Origin: JAKQIM01 sp029557965
Lineage (GTDB): Bacteria > Chloroflexota > Anaerolineae > Anaerolineales > UBA4823
Length of the DNA: 64,000 nucleotides
Assembly: GCA_035341015.1 (NCBI GenBank)
Contig: DAOQUL010000004.1
Span: 1 to 64,000 of the forward strand
Reading direction: 5' to 3'
The position numbers and the translations under genes are program-made. The first letter of the stretch is position 1, and each line of letters starts with the position of its first letter. The notes beneath the pieces are model-generated. The model was not told the DNA's origin, ran no database searches, and saw only the letters and a program-made list of their open reading frames with translations. Of the stretch, positions 27,241 through 35,646 are shown piece after piece.

Positions 27241-28520
27241 GAAATTCCTCGCTTGGCGGCAGCCTGCGCCTGCTCTAACATCTCAGACAGGCTGCGGGCG
27301 GTATGCAGCCAGGTAAATTTTTGCTCAATGCTCAAGCGCGCCGCCTGCGACAGGGCCTGGCGGGTCTCAGGCTGCAGGGCTCGCTCCAGGGCTTCAGCCA
27401 GGGCCGCCACATCATCCGGCGGCACCAGCAGGCCGTTTTGCCCATCCTGGATGACGATGGGGATGCCCCCCAGGCGGCTGGCAACCACCGCCTGCCCGCA
27501 GCCCATGGCCTCAAGCACAACGTTGGGCAGGCCATCCATGTTGCCATGCGCATCGCGCACCGAGGGCACCACAAACACCTCGCTCGAGGCCAGGAATTCC
27601 GGCGCCTGGTCCCAGGGCACGCGGCCGGCAAAGCTGACCTTCTCTGGCAGGCCAAGCTGCTGCGCTTGCGCTTCAAGGGCCGGGCGCAGGGGGCCTTCGC
27701 CGCCAATCACCAGGTGCGCCTCAGGATGGCGTTCTGCGATGCGAGCCCAGGCAGACAGCAGGCGGTCAAAGCCCTTTTTGTGAACCAGGCGGCCCAGGGC
27801 AGTCACAATCACGGCGGCATCCGCCCAACCCTGCGCCTGGCGGTATGCGGCAGAACGCCGCGTCGGGCAGAAAACATCCGGATCGATGCCATAAGGCAGC
27901 AGGCGCACTTCACGCGCCCCTAAGGCCAGGGCGCCATCTCCCAAATCGGGGCTGCAGGCCGTAACACCGGCGGCGCGCCGGAAGACCCAGCCTGCCACCG
28001 CGGCGAACAAGGGGTTGCGGCGGGCAAAGTAAATATCCGAGCCGTGCAGGCTGACCACAAAGGGGATGCGCCGCAGGGCCGCCACGCAGGCCGCCACGGG
28101 GCCGTTGGGCAGCACCCAATTCACCTGGATGGCCTGCGATTTCTGCCGCCCAGGCTGCGATCTCTGCTGCCCAGGCTGCGATCTCTGCTGCCCAGTCACT
28201 TGCCACAGCTTTAGAAAAGCCCCCATTAAAAACAAGGGCAAGAGCAGCAGTGAAAGCGGGCGCAAACGCACATCGGCATCCATGGCCCGGGCGTGCCCCA
28301 TGATGTGCCAGCGCGTGGGCCAAACGTAGCGAAAACGATGCACCTTGACGCCTGAAGGGCTGGCCGCACCGCCCGCATTCTCTACGGCAGGGTCGTAGGG
28401 CGCTACCACTTCTACATCATGCCCAAGCAGGGCCAGGTGTTCAGAAATCGACTGTATGAAAGGCGCTGTTCCATCGCCAGGAAAGCGCGGGTAAGAACTG
28501 GTTAAAACCGTAATACGCAT
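27237..28520 (-). CDS. Glycosyltransferase family 4 with a repeat-bearing insert
   Basis: 427 residues from ATG 28520, preceded by GAGAGAGC; a longer frame would run into the upstream gene. N-terminal GT4 fold MRITVLTSSYPRFPGDGTAPF, donor half VTALGRLVHKKGFDRLLSAW, LVIGGEGPL and GLPNVVLEAMGCGQAVVAS. It is unusual for a repeat of three seven-residue units (RSQPGQQ/RSQPGRQ) around residue 110-130, encoded by a 21-bp tandem repeat. It probably lies on a surface loop between the two halves. It would transfer a sugar in the cytoplasm. Confidence 0.86.
   Translation of the reverse strand: MRITVLTSSYPRFPGDGTAPFIQSISEHLALLGHDVEVVAPYDPAVENAGGAASPSGVKVHRFRYVWPTRWHIMGHARAMDADVRLRPLSLLLLPLFLMGAFLKLWQVTGQQRSQPGQQRSQPGRQKSQAIQVNWVLPNGPVAACVAALRRIPFVVSLHGSDIYFARRNPLFAAVAGWVFRRAAGVTACSPDLGDGALALGAREVRLLPYGIDPDVFCPTRRSAAYRQAQGWADAAVIVTALGRLVHKKGFDRLLSAWARIAERHPEAHLVIGGEGPLRPALEAQAQQLGLPEKVSFAGRVPWDQAPEFLASSEVFVVPSVRDAHGNMDGLPNVVLEAMGCGQAVVASRLGGIPIVIQDGQNGLLVPPDDVAALAEALERALQPETRQALSQAARLSIEQKFTWLHTARSLSEMLEQAQAAAKRGIS
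28134..28196. repeat. Three-copy 21-bp tandem repeat inside a GT4 gene
   Basis: Unit begins CTGCGATCTCTGCTGCCCAG; copies start at 28134, 28155 and 28176. The first copy has two base differences from the others. Because 21 is a multiple of three, copy number changes would keep the reading frame. Confidence 0.85.
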
Positions 28521-28530
28521 CTTGCTCTCT

Positions 28531-31080
28531 CTAAGGCAAAATCTCAAATATCCAGACCCGATCTTGATGATAGACGGCCTCAAAATGCGGGTCCGAAGCC
28601 AATCGCAATGGGTCAAGCACATATGGGCCGCTGTAATTCACCCGTCCCTGGCCTTGTCCAATATAGACATAGTTAATGCCGCGCTGGGCCAATAACGCCA
28701 GCACATCGGGGTGGGTCACACCCTTGGCCTGGATCTCCTCCGTAACCAGCCTGGCCCCTTCTAATCCCTGCGCATCCGTCTGGCCAGTTTCATAACTGTA
28801 CGAGATCGGCGGGAGAGAAATCTGCCGCCCGGCCAAGAGTGGCAGCCACCAGCCGCCATCGGCGCCCACAGCCAGGCTGCCTTCATAAGCAAGGAAAGAG
28901 TTGACCAAAAAGCGGGCATCGGCGGGGGTATGGTCACGCATCCAGGCGGCGGCGCGCACATCTGGGCGGGTCACCAGGGCGTGCGCCATGGGGTTGAGAT
29001 CATCCAAACGCTGGCGCGCCCCACTGGCTGCCAGCAGCAAAACCAGGGCTGCACCCGCCAGGCCCAGGCCCACCCGCAAAACACGGCCATTAATTCCGGC
29101 TTTGCTCTCTAGCGGCGCGACCGCCTGGATTCCCCATCCAGCCGCTGCCCCTGCCAGGGTGCCGGCAAACACATAAGCCGAAATAAAGACAGCAAAGCCG
29201 CTCAATATCTCTGTGCCCGGCAGATGAAGCCAGGCCGGGTTTGCCGCCAACAACAAAAGCAGCCCCCACAAACCCATCACTGCCACCCCCCGGCGGCGCT
29301 GCCACAAGCCCAGGCCCAGGGCAAGCGCCAGGCCCAGCCAGGCCCAGGCCGGCAAGAAGAAGGAGAGGTCTCCAATGGTGTTAGAGGCCTGCACGTTTGC
29401 GGTTTGTGCGCTGACCGGCGTGGTGGCATACTGTGCAAAGATGTCCAAGAGCCGCCCACCAACCATGCGCCAGATCCAGGGGGCAAACAACAAGAGCGAC
29501 CCAGCCCCCAGCCAGGCCAGGCGCAAGATGAGCAGCTTCCAATGAATGCGGCGCGGCTTGAGCAGCACCAAGGCCAGGATGAATACCAGGGCAAACAGCG
29601 CTACGCGGTAATGCGCCAGCGCCAGGCCAGCCAACAAGACCCAGCCCAAGGCCATCTCGCGGATTGCCACCCGCTGCGAACTGGCTGTCAAGAGCTCCCA
29701 GGCCACCAGCATGGCAGCAGGCAAAACCACCAACCCTGCCAACTGGGTGTAACGCCCCCAATTGGTGTAATACATGGGCATGGTCAACAACAAACCCGCC
29801 GCCAACACCGCCGCGATGGCGCTGGCAAAGCGCACAGGCCGGGTCTCGGCGCCCTTGGGGGCCAACTCAGCCAGGCGCACCGCCAGCGGCACCAAGGCCA
29901 GCACCGCCAGGCCGTTCAACAACTGCCCGGTCCACAAAACGGCCTTGACCGCCGGCAGCCCGCTGACCCAGCCGAAGGCCGCCGCGGCAGCATGAAAACC
30001 AAAGTGGTAGGTCATCGAATCCAGCTCAGCATACGGCGCCCACGAATCGAACAGGCCGCCTTGATCCAATAAGAGCTGGGTGATCATGGTATGCTGAAGA
30101 GAATCGCCCCACATGGGCGCGTCCAGTGAACGGATGGCCCACAGGCGCACCCCAAAGACCAACCCCACCACCAGCAAGAACAGGAGATCGAAACCCAGGC
30201 GATTCAGCCTGCCGTTTTTCAGGTTCAGGCCGGCAAGCCAGGCGCGCAGGTCAGGGTGACGGATGGCCTGGCGGTGACGCCACAAGATGGCCGCCAACCC
30301 GGCGGCAGGCGGCAGCCAGGCATACACGGCGCCCAGGTGCAAGCCCAGCAGGTCACACAATACGATCAACAACGGGTAGAGCGCCAGGCTGGCTCCCGCC
30401 GCCAGGCCCAGCTTTTCGGGCCAAGAGCGTTCGTGCCAGCCGCGCCAGATCAGGCCGGTCAGCCCCCAACCCGGCAAAATATACAAGAGGAAGCCAATTA
30501 AGAGAATGCCCGCCCAATCCAACGCCTGGCGCAAAAGACCGCCCAGCAAAGGCTGAGGGGCGTAGACCAGGGCAAATTGCATCTGCCCGTCGAGAGGCTG
30601 GTGCGCCTGGTAAACGGCCCCTTCGAGGTATGTTGAGCCAGGAGCCACCCCCACCAGCAGGCTGCCCCCACCATCTACTTCCAAAAAAGCATAGTAATAT
30701 TGGCGGCGAGATCCGGGCAGGGGGTCAAAGTCAAAGCGGTATAAGCCCCCCTGCGCCACTTCGTTCAGCGGCATCACTGCCAGGCCCAGGTCCTCGCCAG
30801 CGGTTGGCGAAAGGCGCAAATGCAATGCCAGGCTGCCCGAAGCATCCCCCTGGCCAGAAGGCTCCAGATACACTTGTATGGCGCTCAGCCCATCGTAAGA
30901 GGCAACAAAAGTTTGCCCCACGGGGCTTCCGCTGGCAAGCCACAAGCGGTCGGTAAGCGCCGGTTGTGCAGCGGGTGGCTGGCTCTGCACCATGGGGGCA
31001 CACCCCGCCAACAACAAGGCTGTTAACGCCGCAAACAGCCACAGAAACAAGCGGCCAGGTCTCAAGCTAGGGTGCTCCAT
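28531..31080 (-). CDS. Large polytopic membrane protein, GT-C-like, with N-terminal soluble region
   Basis: About 849 residues from ATG 31080 (the longer frame would overlap the GT2 gene). The N-terminus LFLWLFAALTALLLAGC has a lipobox-like end, followed by about 170 residues of soluble beta-type sequence and then about 13 membrane segments. A loop reads RSLDAPMWGDSLQHTMITQL, in which the acidic WGDS could be the donor-site motif of a GT-C enzyme. The C-terminus is soluble (about 750-849). It likely transfers a sugar from a lipid carrier outside the cell; substrate unknown. It sits between a GT2 and a GT4. Confidence 0.6.
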   Translation of the reverse strand: MEHPSLRPGRLFLWLFAALTALLLAGCAPMVQSQPPAAQPALTDRLWLASGSPVGQTFVASYDGLSAIQVYLEPSGQGDASGSLALHLRLSPTAGEDLGLAVMPLNEVAQGGLYRFDFDPLPGSRRQYYYAFLEVDGGGSLLVGVAPGSTYLEGAVYQAHQPLDGQMQFALVYAPQPLLGGLLRQALDWAGILLIGFLLYILPGWGLTGLIWRGWHERSWPEKLGLAAGASLALYPLLIVLCDLLGLHLGAVYAWLPPAAGLAAILWRHRQAIRHPDLRAWLAGLNLKNGRLNRLGFDLLFLLVVGLVFGVRLWAIRSLDAPMWGDSLQHTMITQLLLDQGGLFDSWAPYAELDSMTYHFGFHAAAAAFGWVSGLPAVKAVLWTGQLLNGLAVLALVPLAVRLAELAPKGAETRPVRFASAIAAVLAAGLLLTMPMYYTNWGRYTQLAGLVVLPAAMLVAWELLTASSQRVAIREMALGWVLLAGLALAHYRVALFALVFILALVLLKPRRIHWKLLILRLAWLGAGSLLLFAPWIWRMVGGRLLDIFAQYATTPVSAQTANVQASNTIGDLSFFLPAWAWLGLALALGLGLWQRRRGVAVMGLWGLLLLLAANPAWLHLPGTEILSGFAVFISAYVFAGTLAGAAAGWGIQAVAPLESKAGINGRVLRVGLGLAGAALVLLLAASGARQRLDDLNPMAHALVTRPDVRAAAWMRDHTPADARFLVNSFLAYEGSLAVGADGGWWLPLLAGRQISLPPISYSYETGQTDAQGLEGARLVTEEIQAKGVTHPDVLALLAQRGINYVYIGQGQGRVNYSGPYVLDPLRLASDPHFEAVYHQDRVWIFEILP

Positions 31081-32071
31081 GCGGCTGACGGGGGTCAGCA
31101 GGCTGACCCTGGCCAGCCTGCCGGTCTTGCTCAAGCCGGATCTCTGTCCGCCGCAGCCGGTACAACACCTCTTCTAATATCTTGCGGTTAAACCCAATCA
31201 GGTCAGCCACCAGGCCAATCAGAAGCACCTGGAAACCCACGATCAAAAGAATGGCCGATAAGAGCAAAGATTGGATATGCCCCATCCCGTCATCTACGAT
31301 CCAATAATAGAGAAAACGCAGGCCCGGCAGCAGCCCCAAGAACAGCATCAGCAGGCCCAGGGTGGTGAAGACGCGCAGCGGGCGGTACATGGTATAGGCC
31401 CGCACAATGGTGGTGCTGGAATTGGCCAGGTAATGCGGGATATTGCGCATCAGGCGCGAGGGGCGCGTTTGGGGATTGGTGCGGATGGCGACATATTCCA
31501 CCGGGGTGTGCCGCGCCCCGGCCTGGATGAGCGTCTCAAGGGTGTAAGAATACTCGTTCAGCACCATAGTACGCAAAGCAGCCTCACGGGCGATGGCGCG
31601 GAAGCCGCTGGTGGCATCGGGCACGCTCATGCCCGAAATCTGCGCCACCACCCAGCTTCCCAGGCGCTGCAGCAGCCGCTTGACCGGCGAGAAGGCCGCC
31701 AGGGTTGCCACCCCGCGGTCGCCCACCACGATCTGGGCACGCCCCGCCAGGATCGGCTCGACCAGGCGCTGGATATCTTCGGCCTGGTATTGGTTATCGG
31801 CATCGGTATTGACGATGATATCGGCGCCCAGCTTGAGGCCGGCATCCAGGCCTGCCATAAAGGCTGCCGCCAGGCCCAGGTGGCCTGGCAAAGAGACCAC
31901 ATGGTGAACGCCCGCCTGGCGGGCGACGGCAGGCGTACCATCGGTGCTGCCATCATCAATCACCAGGTATTCTACTTGATCGATCCCGGGTAAGCTGTGC
32001 GGCAGGGCCTGCACCGTCACCGGCAGCACCTGGGCCTCATTATGGCAGGGGATTTGGATGATCAGCTTCAT
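31067..32071 (-). CDS. GT2 dolichyl/polyprenyl-phosphate sugar synthase-like protein
   Basis: 334 residues. GT-A fold with IIQIPCHNEAQVLPVTV, YLVIDDGSTDGT, IIVNTDADNQYQAED (DAD metal site), SGMSVPDATSGFRAIAREAA, then two C-terminal membrane segments (about 235-300). Close in layout to polyprenyl-phosphate mannose synthases with a membrane tail. It supplies polyprenyl-phosphate sugar to GT-C enzymes, consistent with the large membrane protein encoded next. The region encoding VGDRGVATLAAFSPVK carries one copy of a 38-bp repeat shared with an unrelated gene. It is preceded by a -10 box seven bases before the ATG. Confidence 0.9.
   Translation of the reverse strand: MKLIIQIPCHNEAQVLPVTVQALPHSLPGIDQVEYLVIDDGSTDGTPAVARQAGVHHVVSLPGHLGLAAAFMAGLDAGLKLGADIIVNTDADNQYQAEDIQRLVEPILAGRAQIVVGDRGVATLAAFSPVKRLLQRLGSWVVAQISGMSVPDATSGFRAIAREAALRTMVLNEYSYTLETLIQAGARHTPVEYVAIRTNPQTRPSRLMRNIPHYLANSSTTIVRAYTMYRPLRVFTTLGLLMLFLGLLPGLRFLYYWIVDDGMGHIQSLLLSAILLIVGFQVLLIGLVADLIGFNRKILEEVLYRLRRTEIRLEQDRQAGQGQPADPRQPHGAP
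31687..31724 (+). repeat. 38-bp direct repeat, copy 1 (inside GT2 gene)
   Basis: Exactly the same 38 bases recur at 34817-34854, 3,130 bp away in the same orientation. Here it codes, on the minus strand, for GDRGVATLAAFS, a family-conserved stretch, so this copy looks native. Flanks share partial similarity for about six more bases. Confidence 0.85.
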
Positions 32072-32078
32072 GGCGAGT

Positions 32079-32084
32079 AGTATA
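32079..32084 (-). promoter_or_regulatory. -10 element (TATACT) seven bases before the GT2 gene
   Basis: TATACT on the minus strand with seven bases to the ATG at 32071 and no Shine-Dalgarno sequence, so the mRNA would be leaderless. It lies back to back with the phosphate transporter promoter in a 64-base gap. Confidence 0.5.
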
Positions 32085-32109
32085 CCATTTTTCCCCGCCA
32101 GGAATTTGT

Positions 32110-32115
32110 TATAAT
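32110..32115 (+). promoter_or_regulatory. -10 element (TATAAT) of the phosphate transporter gene
   Basis: Perfect TATAAT, 20 bases before ATG 32136. GGAGG at 32129-32133 is its Shine-Dalgarno sequence. The -35 is not clear. Confidence 0.5.
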
Positions 32116-32135
32116 GAGACTTTCCACGGAGGCTT

Positions 32136-33113
32136 ATGTTCTACATTCTGATCGCCGCAACGCTGATCTTTGACTTTTTAAATGGCTTTCACGATTCATC
32201 AAATATCGTGGCAACTGTGATTTCATCTAGAGCCATGCCGCCGCGCAGGGCCCTGTATATGACGGCTGCGGCCGAGTTCATCGCACCCTTCTTGTTTGGC
32301 GTAGCGGTGGCTACCACGGTCGGCAAAGGATTGATTGCACCCCATGCCATCACCCTCAACGTGGTCATTGCGGCTGTGCTGGCAGCCGTGGTATGGAATC
32401 TCTTCACCTGGCTGATCGGCATCCCCTCATCATCTTCGCACGCCCTGGTCGGCGGGCTGCTGGGTGCCGCCATCCTGGCTGCCGGGCTGGGTGTGGTGCA
32501 AATTGAAGGCCTGCTCAAGATCATCATTTCTCTGCTGATCTCGCCGGTGTTGGGTTTGCTGGCAGGGTTCGGCTTTATGCAGCTCATGCGCCTTGTCTTC
32601 CAAAACGCCACCCGGCGCATCAGTGGTGCTTTCAAGAATGCCCAGGTGATCACAGCACTGGGTCTGGCCCTCTCACATGGCTCGAACGATGCCCAGAAAA
32701 CGATGGGCATCATCACCCTGGGCCTGGTGACCGCCGGCTACCAAGAGACCTTCCACGTCCCGCTGTGGGTCATCGCCATCAGCGCAGGTGCAATTGCCCT
32801 GGGCACGGCCCTGGGCGGCTGGCGGCTGATCCGTACCCTGGGCGGGCGCATTTACAAGATCCGCCCCGAGCACGCCTTCTCTTCGCAGACTGCCTCGGCC
32901 CTGGTCATTTTGGGGGCGGCCCTGTTGGGTGGGCCGGTCAGCACCACCCACGTGGTCAGCTCGGCCATTATGGGGGCGGGCGCGGCAGAACGCGTCAGCA
33001 AAGTTCGCTGGCTGGTGGCTAAAGAGATGCTGGTGGCCTGGGTGTTGACCATCCCAACCACCTTGCTGATCGGCGGCCTGCTGTACCTGGGATTGCAAGC
33101 CTTGTTTGGATAA
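32136..33113 (+). CDS. pit: PiT-family low-affinity inorganic phosphate transporter
   Basis: 325 residues, ten or so membrane segments. The duplicated PiT signature is present: DFLNGFHDSSNIVATVISSR near the N-terminus and LALSHGSNDAQKTMGII in the second half. The family moves phosphate with a cation across the membrane. No PhoU-like gene (DUF47) is next to it, although this pair is common; the neighbour is the methylase-like gene, whose start is 16 bases past this stop. Confidence 0.93.
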   Translation: MFYILIAATLIFDFLNGFHDSSNIVATVISSRAMPPRRALYMTAAAEFIAPFLFGVAVATTVGKGLIAPHAITLNVVIAAVLAAVVWNLFTWLIGIPSSSSHALVGGLLGAAILAAGLGVVQIEGLLKIIISLLISPVLGLLAGFGFMQLMRLVFQNATRRISGAFKNAQVITALGLALSHGSNDAQKTMGIITLGLVTAGYQETFHVPLWVIAISAGAIALGTALGGWRLIRTLGGRIYKIRPEHAFSSQTASALVILGAALLGGPVSTTHVVSSAIMGAGAAERVSKVRWLVAKEMLVAWVLTIPTTLLIGGLLYLGLQALFG

Positions 33114-33129
33114 CCCTGGAGGAAAGATC

Positions 33130-35643
33130 TTGGACAACCCCGTGCCCTACATCCCCGGCACGCCCCCTGTTCCAGAACCGCTCTCTCGTTACCTGCCCCC
33201 CATCCCCAATGGCGTTGTATCAGCCTGGCTGTCGCAGCACCTGCCGTTGAAACACGCCGAGCGCCCCTGGGTACTCGATCCCTTCTGCGCCTCACCGCGC
33301 CTGGCCGTTGAAGCCGCTCGCGCCGGCTGCCACGTTTTGGTTGCCGCCAACAATCCCGTCAGCCGCTTCTTGCTAGAAATGACAGCCAACCCGCCCGCCG
33401 TATCTGAATTGAAGGCGGCCCTGGCTGACCTGGCCGCCTCGCAGCGAGGCGGCGAACGCCTTGAACCACAGATGCGGGCCTTATATGCCAGCGAGTGCAC
33501 CCACTGCGGAAAACCCGTCCAGGTTGAAGCATTCGTGTGGGAGCCCGCCAGCGAAGATGCGCCTGCTGCGCCGTATGCCTGCCTGTACACATGCCCCAAC
33601 TGCGGCGCCGAGGGCGAGCATCCTGCCAGCGAGGCAGACCGCACGCGCGCCGCGGCCTTTGCTTCGGGCGGGCTGCACCGCGCCCGGGCCCTGGAACGCG
33701 TGGCCCCCGCCAACGACCCTGACCGCCAGCATGCCGAAGAAGCCATAGCCACCTACCTGCCGCGGGCGGTTTACGGCCTGTTTACCCTCATCAACCGCCT
33801 GGATGGCTTATCGCTCTCTCCGGCCCGCCGCCAGGGACTGCAAGCCCTGCTGCTGCACGCCTGCGACCAGGCCAATACCCTGTGGGACCACCCGGCCCGG
33901 CGTGAACGGCCCAAACAGCTCAGCACACCCCAGCATTTCCGCGAGAATAATATCTGGCTGGCGCTCGAACGCGGCATCCAGATTTGGGGACGCGAAACAG
34001 CCCCCGAACGCCTGCCGCTCACCATCTGGCCCGCCCTGCCGGCAGATGAAAGTTCTGGCAGCATCTGCCTATTTGAGGGCCGCTTGAAAGACCTGGCTGC
34101 AGCACTGCCAGGCATCCCTGTGCAGGCAGTGGTCACGGCCTTGCCGCGCCCCAACCAGGCCTTCTGGAGCCTTTCGGCATTATGGGCCGGCTGGCTGTGG
34201 GGGCACGAGGCGGTTGGGCCATTCAAAAGCGTGCTGAGGCGCCGGCGTTATGATTGGGCCTGGCACACCACAGCCCTGTACGCTGCCTTCAAGCATATTG
34301 CCACAAATGAGCACACCCCGGCCAGCAAACAGCCTGCCGAGGGGCTGCCTTTCTTAGGCTTGATTGGCGAAGCCGAGATTGGATTTTTGACCGCCGCCCT
34401 GACCGCCGCCGACGCCGCCGGGTTTGCCCTGCAAGGCCTGGCCCTACAAAACCAGGGCGGAGCCGCCCAAGAGCTGGCCCAGGTCACCTGGGTCCGTGCG
34501 CCCGGTACCACCCAGCCTATCGATGCAAGCCAGGTCATCAATGAGGCCATGACAACTGCTCAGCAGGCCATCCTTGAGCACCTGCACACACGCGCCGAGC
34601 CCGCCACCTCGCTGACCCTGGCTGCGGTTGGCGCAGGCGGCATGGCGCAAAAACGCATCTTCCACCTGGCCCGCCTGGCATCGATGCAGACTGCCAGCAC
34701 CCCAGATGCTACCAGCGAGGCCGGCCCCGCCGCACCCGGCGAATTGTATAACCAGGCTCACACCGCCCTGCGCGAGAGCCTGACCTATCGGGCCGGCCTG
34801 CTGCGCTACACCAACAGCGAGAAGGCCGCCAGGGTTGCCACCCCGCGGTCGCCCGCCGCGCCAGCCGAATCTCAAGAAGAAAGCACCTCCCACGAAATCC
34901 CTGAAGGCGGCTTTTGGTGGCTGCGCGATACCAACTGGACCGGACTCCCCCTGGCCGACCAGGTAGAGGTGGCTTTGGTCAATCACCTGCTCAAACACCC
35001 TGGCTGCACCCGGACCGAGCTGGAGGGCGTCCTTTACACCGCCTTCCCGGGCCTGCTGACCCCGCCGGTCGAATTGATCCAGGTGTGCCTCGAATCATAC
35101 GCTGAAACGCTTGAAGCAGGCTCTGCTCAACTGCGCCTGCACCCCCAGGATGCACCGGCAGAACGCAGCCAAGACCTGCAAAATGCCCGCGCGTTGCTCG
35201 CCCGGTTGGGCCAGAAGCTCGGCTATCGCATCGAGGGCAGCGACCCTGGCGCTCAGGCGAGCGGCAAGAAGGTGCCCCTTGAGTGGTGCGAAGCCGCACC
35301 AGGCGGGCAGACCCTGTATTGGTTTTATCCCACTGCGTCGGCAGTGATTGGTGAGATCATCTTGCAAGGGGCTCCGCTACAAGCTGAAGCCCTTGGCTGG
35401 GCGCCGCGGCGCGCCTACATTGTGCTGCCCGGCGGGCGCGCCAACCTGGTGGCTTACAAGCTGCGCCGCGACCCGCGCCTGGCGCGTGCCTGCGCCAGCG
35501 AAACCAACGCCGGATGGCGTTTTATAAAATTCCGCCACCTGCGTTGGCTGCTCGAAAACCCGCTCCTCAGCCGAGAAAACGCCGAAGAGCTGCTCAGCCT
35601 CGACCCACTGACGTATTCAACCCCTCAGATGCGCCTGATCTAA
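33130..35643 (+). CDS. Degenerate DNA-methylase-like protein with a zinc ribbon
   Basis: 837 residues from TTG 33130, selected because GGAGG (33118-33122) lies seven bases upstream. An N-terminal methyltransferase-like segment reads WVLDPFCASPRLAVEAARAG (about 47-66), like DPFxGSG but with the glycines altered. A zinc ribbon follows (CTHC at 123/126 and CPNC at 155/158). The site where DNA methylases have (D/N)PPY reads VVTALPRPNQAFWSLSALW, so the catalytic residues are missing. The rest is divergent and includes a low-complexity region with one copy of the 38-bp repeat. It may bind nucleic acid without methylating. It resembles DUF1156/COG1743 methylases; function unknown. Confidence 0.6.
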   Translation: MDNPVPYIPGTPPVPEPLSRYLPPIPNGVVSAWLSQHLPLKHAERPWVLDPFCASPRLAVEAARAGCHVLVAANNPVSRFLLEMTANPPAVSELKAALADLAASQRGGERLEPQMRALYASECTHCGKPVQVEAFVWEPASEDAPAAPYACLYTCPNCGAEGEHPASEADRTRAAAFASGGLHRARALERVAPANDPDRQHAEEAIATYLPRAVYGLFTLINRLDGLSLSPARRQGLQALLLHACDQANTLWDHPARRERPKQLSTPQHFRENNIWLALERGIQIWGRETAPERLPLTIWPALPADESSGSICLFEGRLKDLAAALPGIPVQAVVTALPRPNQAFWSLSALWAGWLWGHEAVGPFKSVLRRRRYDWAWHTTALYAAFKHIATNEHTPASKQPAEGLPFLGLIGEAEIGFLTAALTAADAAGFALQGLALQNQGGAAQELAQVTWVRAPGTTQPIDASQVINEAMTTAQQAILEHLHTRAEPATSLTLAAVGAGGMAQKRIFHLARLASMQTASTPDATSEAGPAAPGELYNQAHTALRESLTYRAGLLRYTNSEKAARVATPRSPAAPAESQEESTSHEIPEGGFWWLRDTNWTGLPLADQVEVALVNHLLKHPGCTRTELEGVLYTAFPGLLTPPVELIQVCLESYAETLEAGSAQLRLHPQDAPAERSQDLQNARALLARLGQKLGYRIEGSDPGAQASGKKVPLEWCEAAPGGQTLYWFYPTASAVIGEIILQGAPLQAEALGWAPRRAYIVLPGGRANLVAYKLRRDPRLARACASETNAGWRFIKFRHLRWLLENPLLSRENAEELLSLDPLTYSTPQMRLI
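34817..34854 (+). repeat. 38-bp direct repeat, copy 2 (inside methylase-like gene)
   Basis: Identical to 31687-31724. Here it codes for SEKAARVATPRSP in a Pro/Ala/Ser-rich linker, so this copy is the likelier insertion. No transposase or inverted ends nearby. Confidence 0.85.
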
Positions 35644-35646
35644 GGC

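Noticed and set aside
29224..30956. Long plus-strand frames opposite the large membrane protein
   Set aside because: Gln/Pro/Arg-rich antisense translation, with no ribosome site.
31687..34854. 38-bp repeats as transposon ends
   Set aside because: No transposase, no inverted ends and no target-site duplication; one copy codes for conserved residues.
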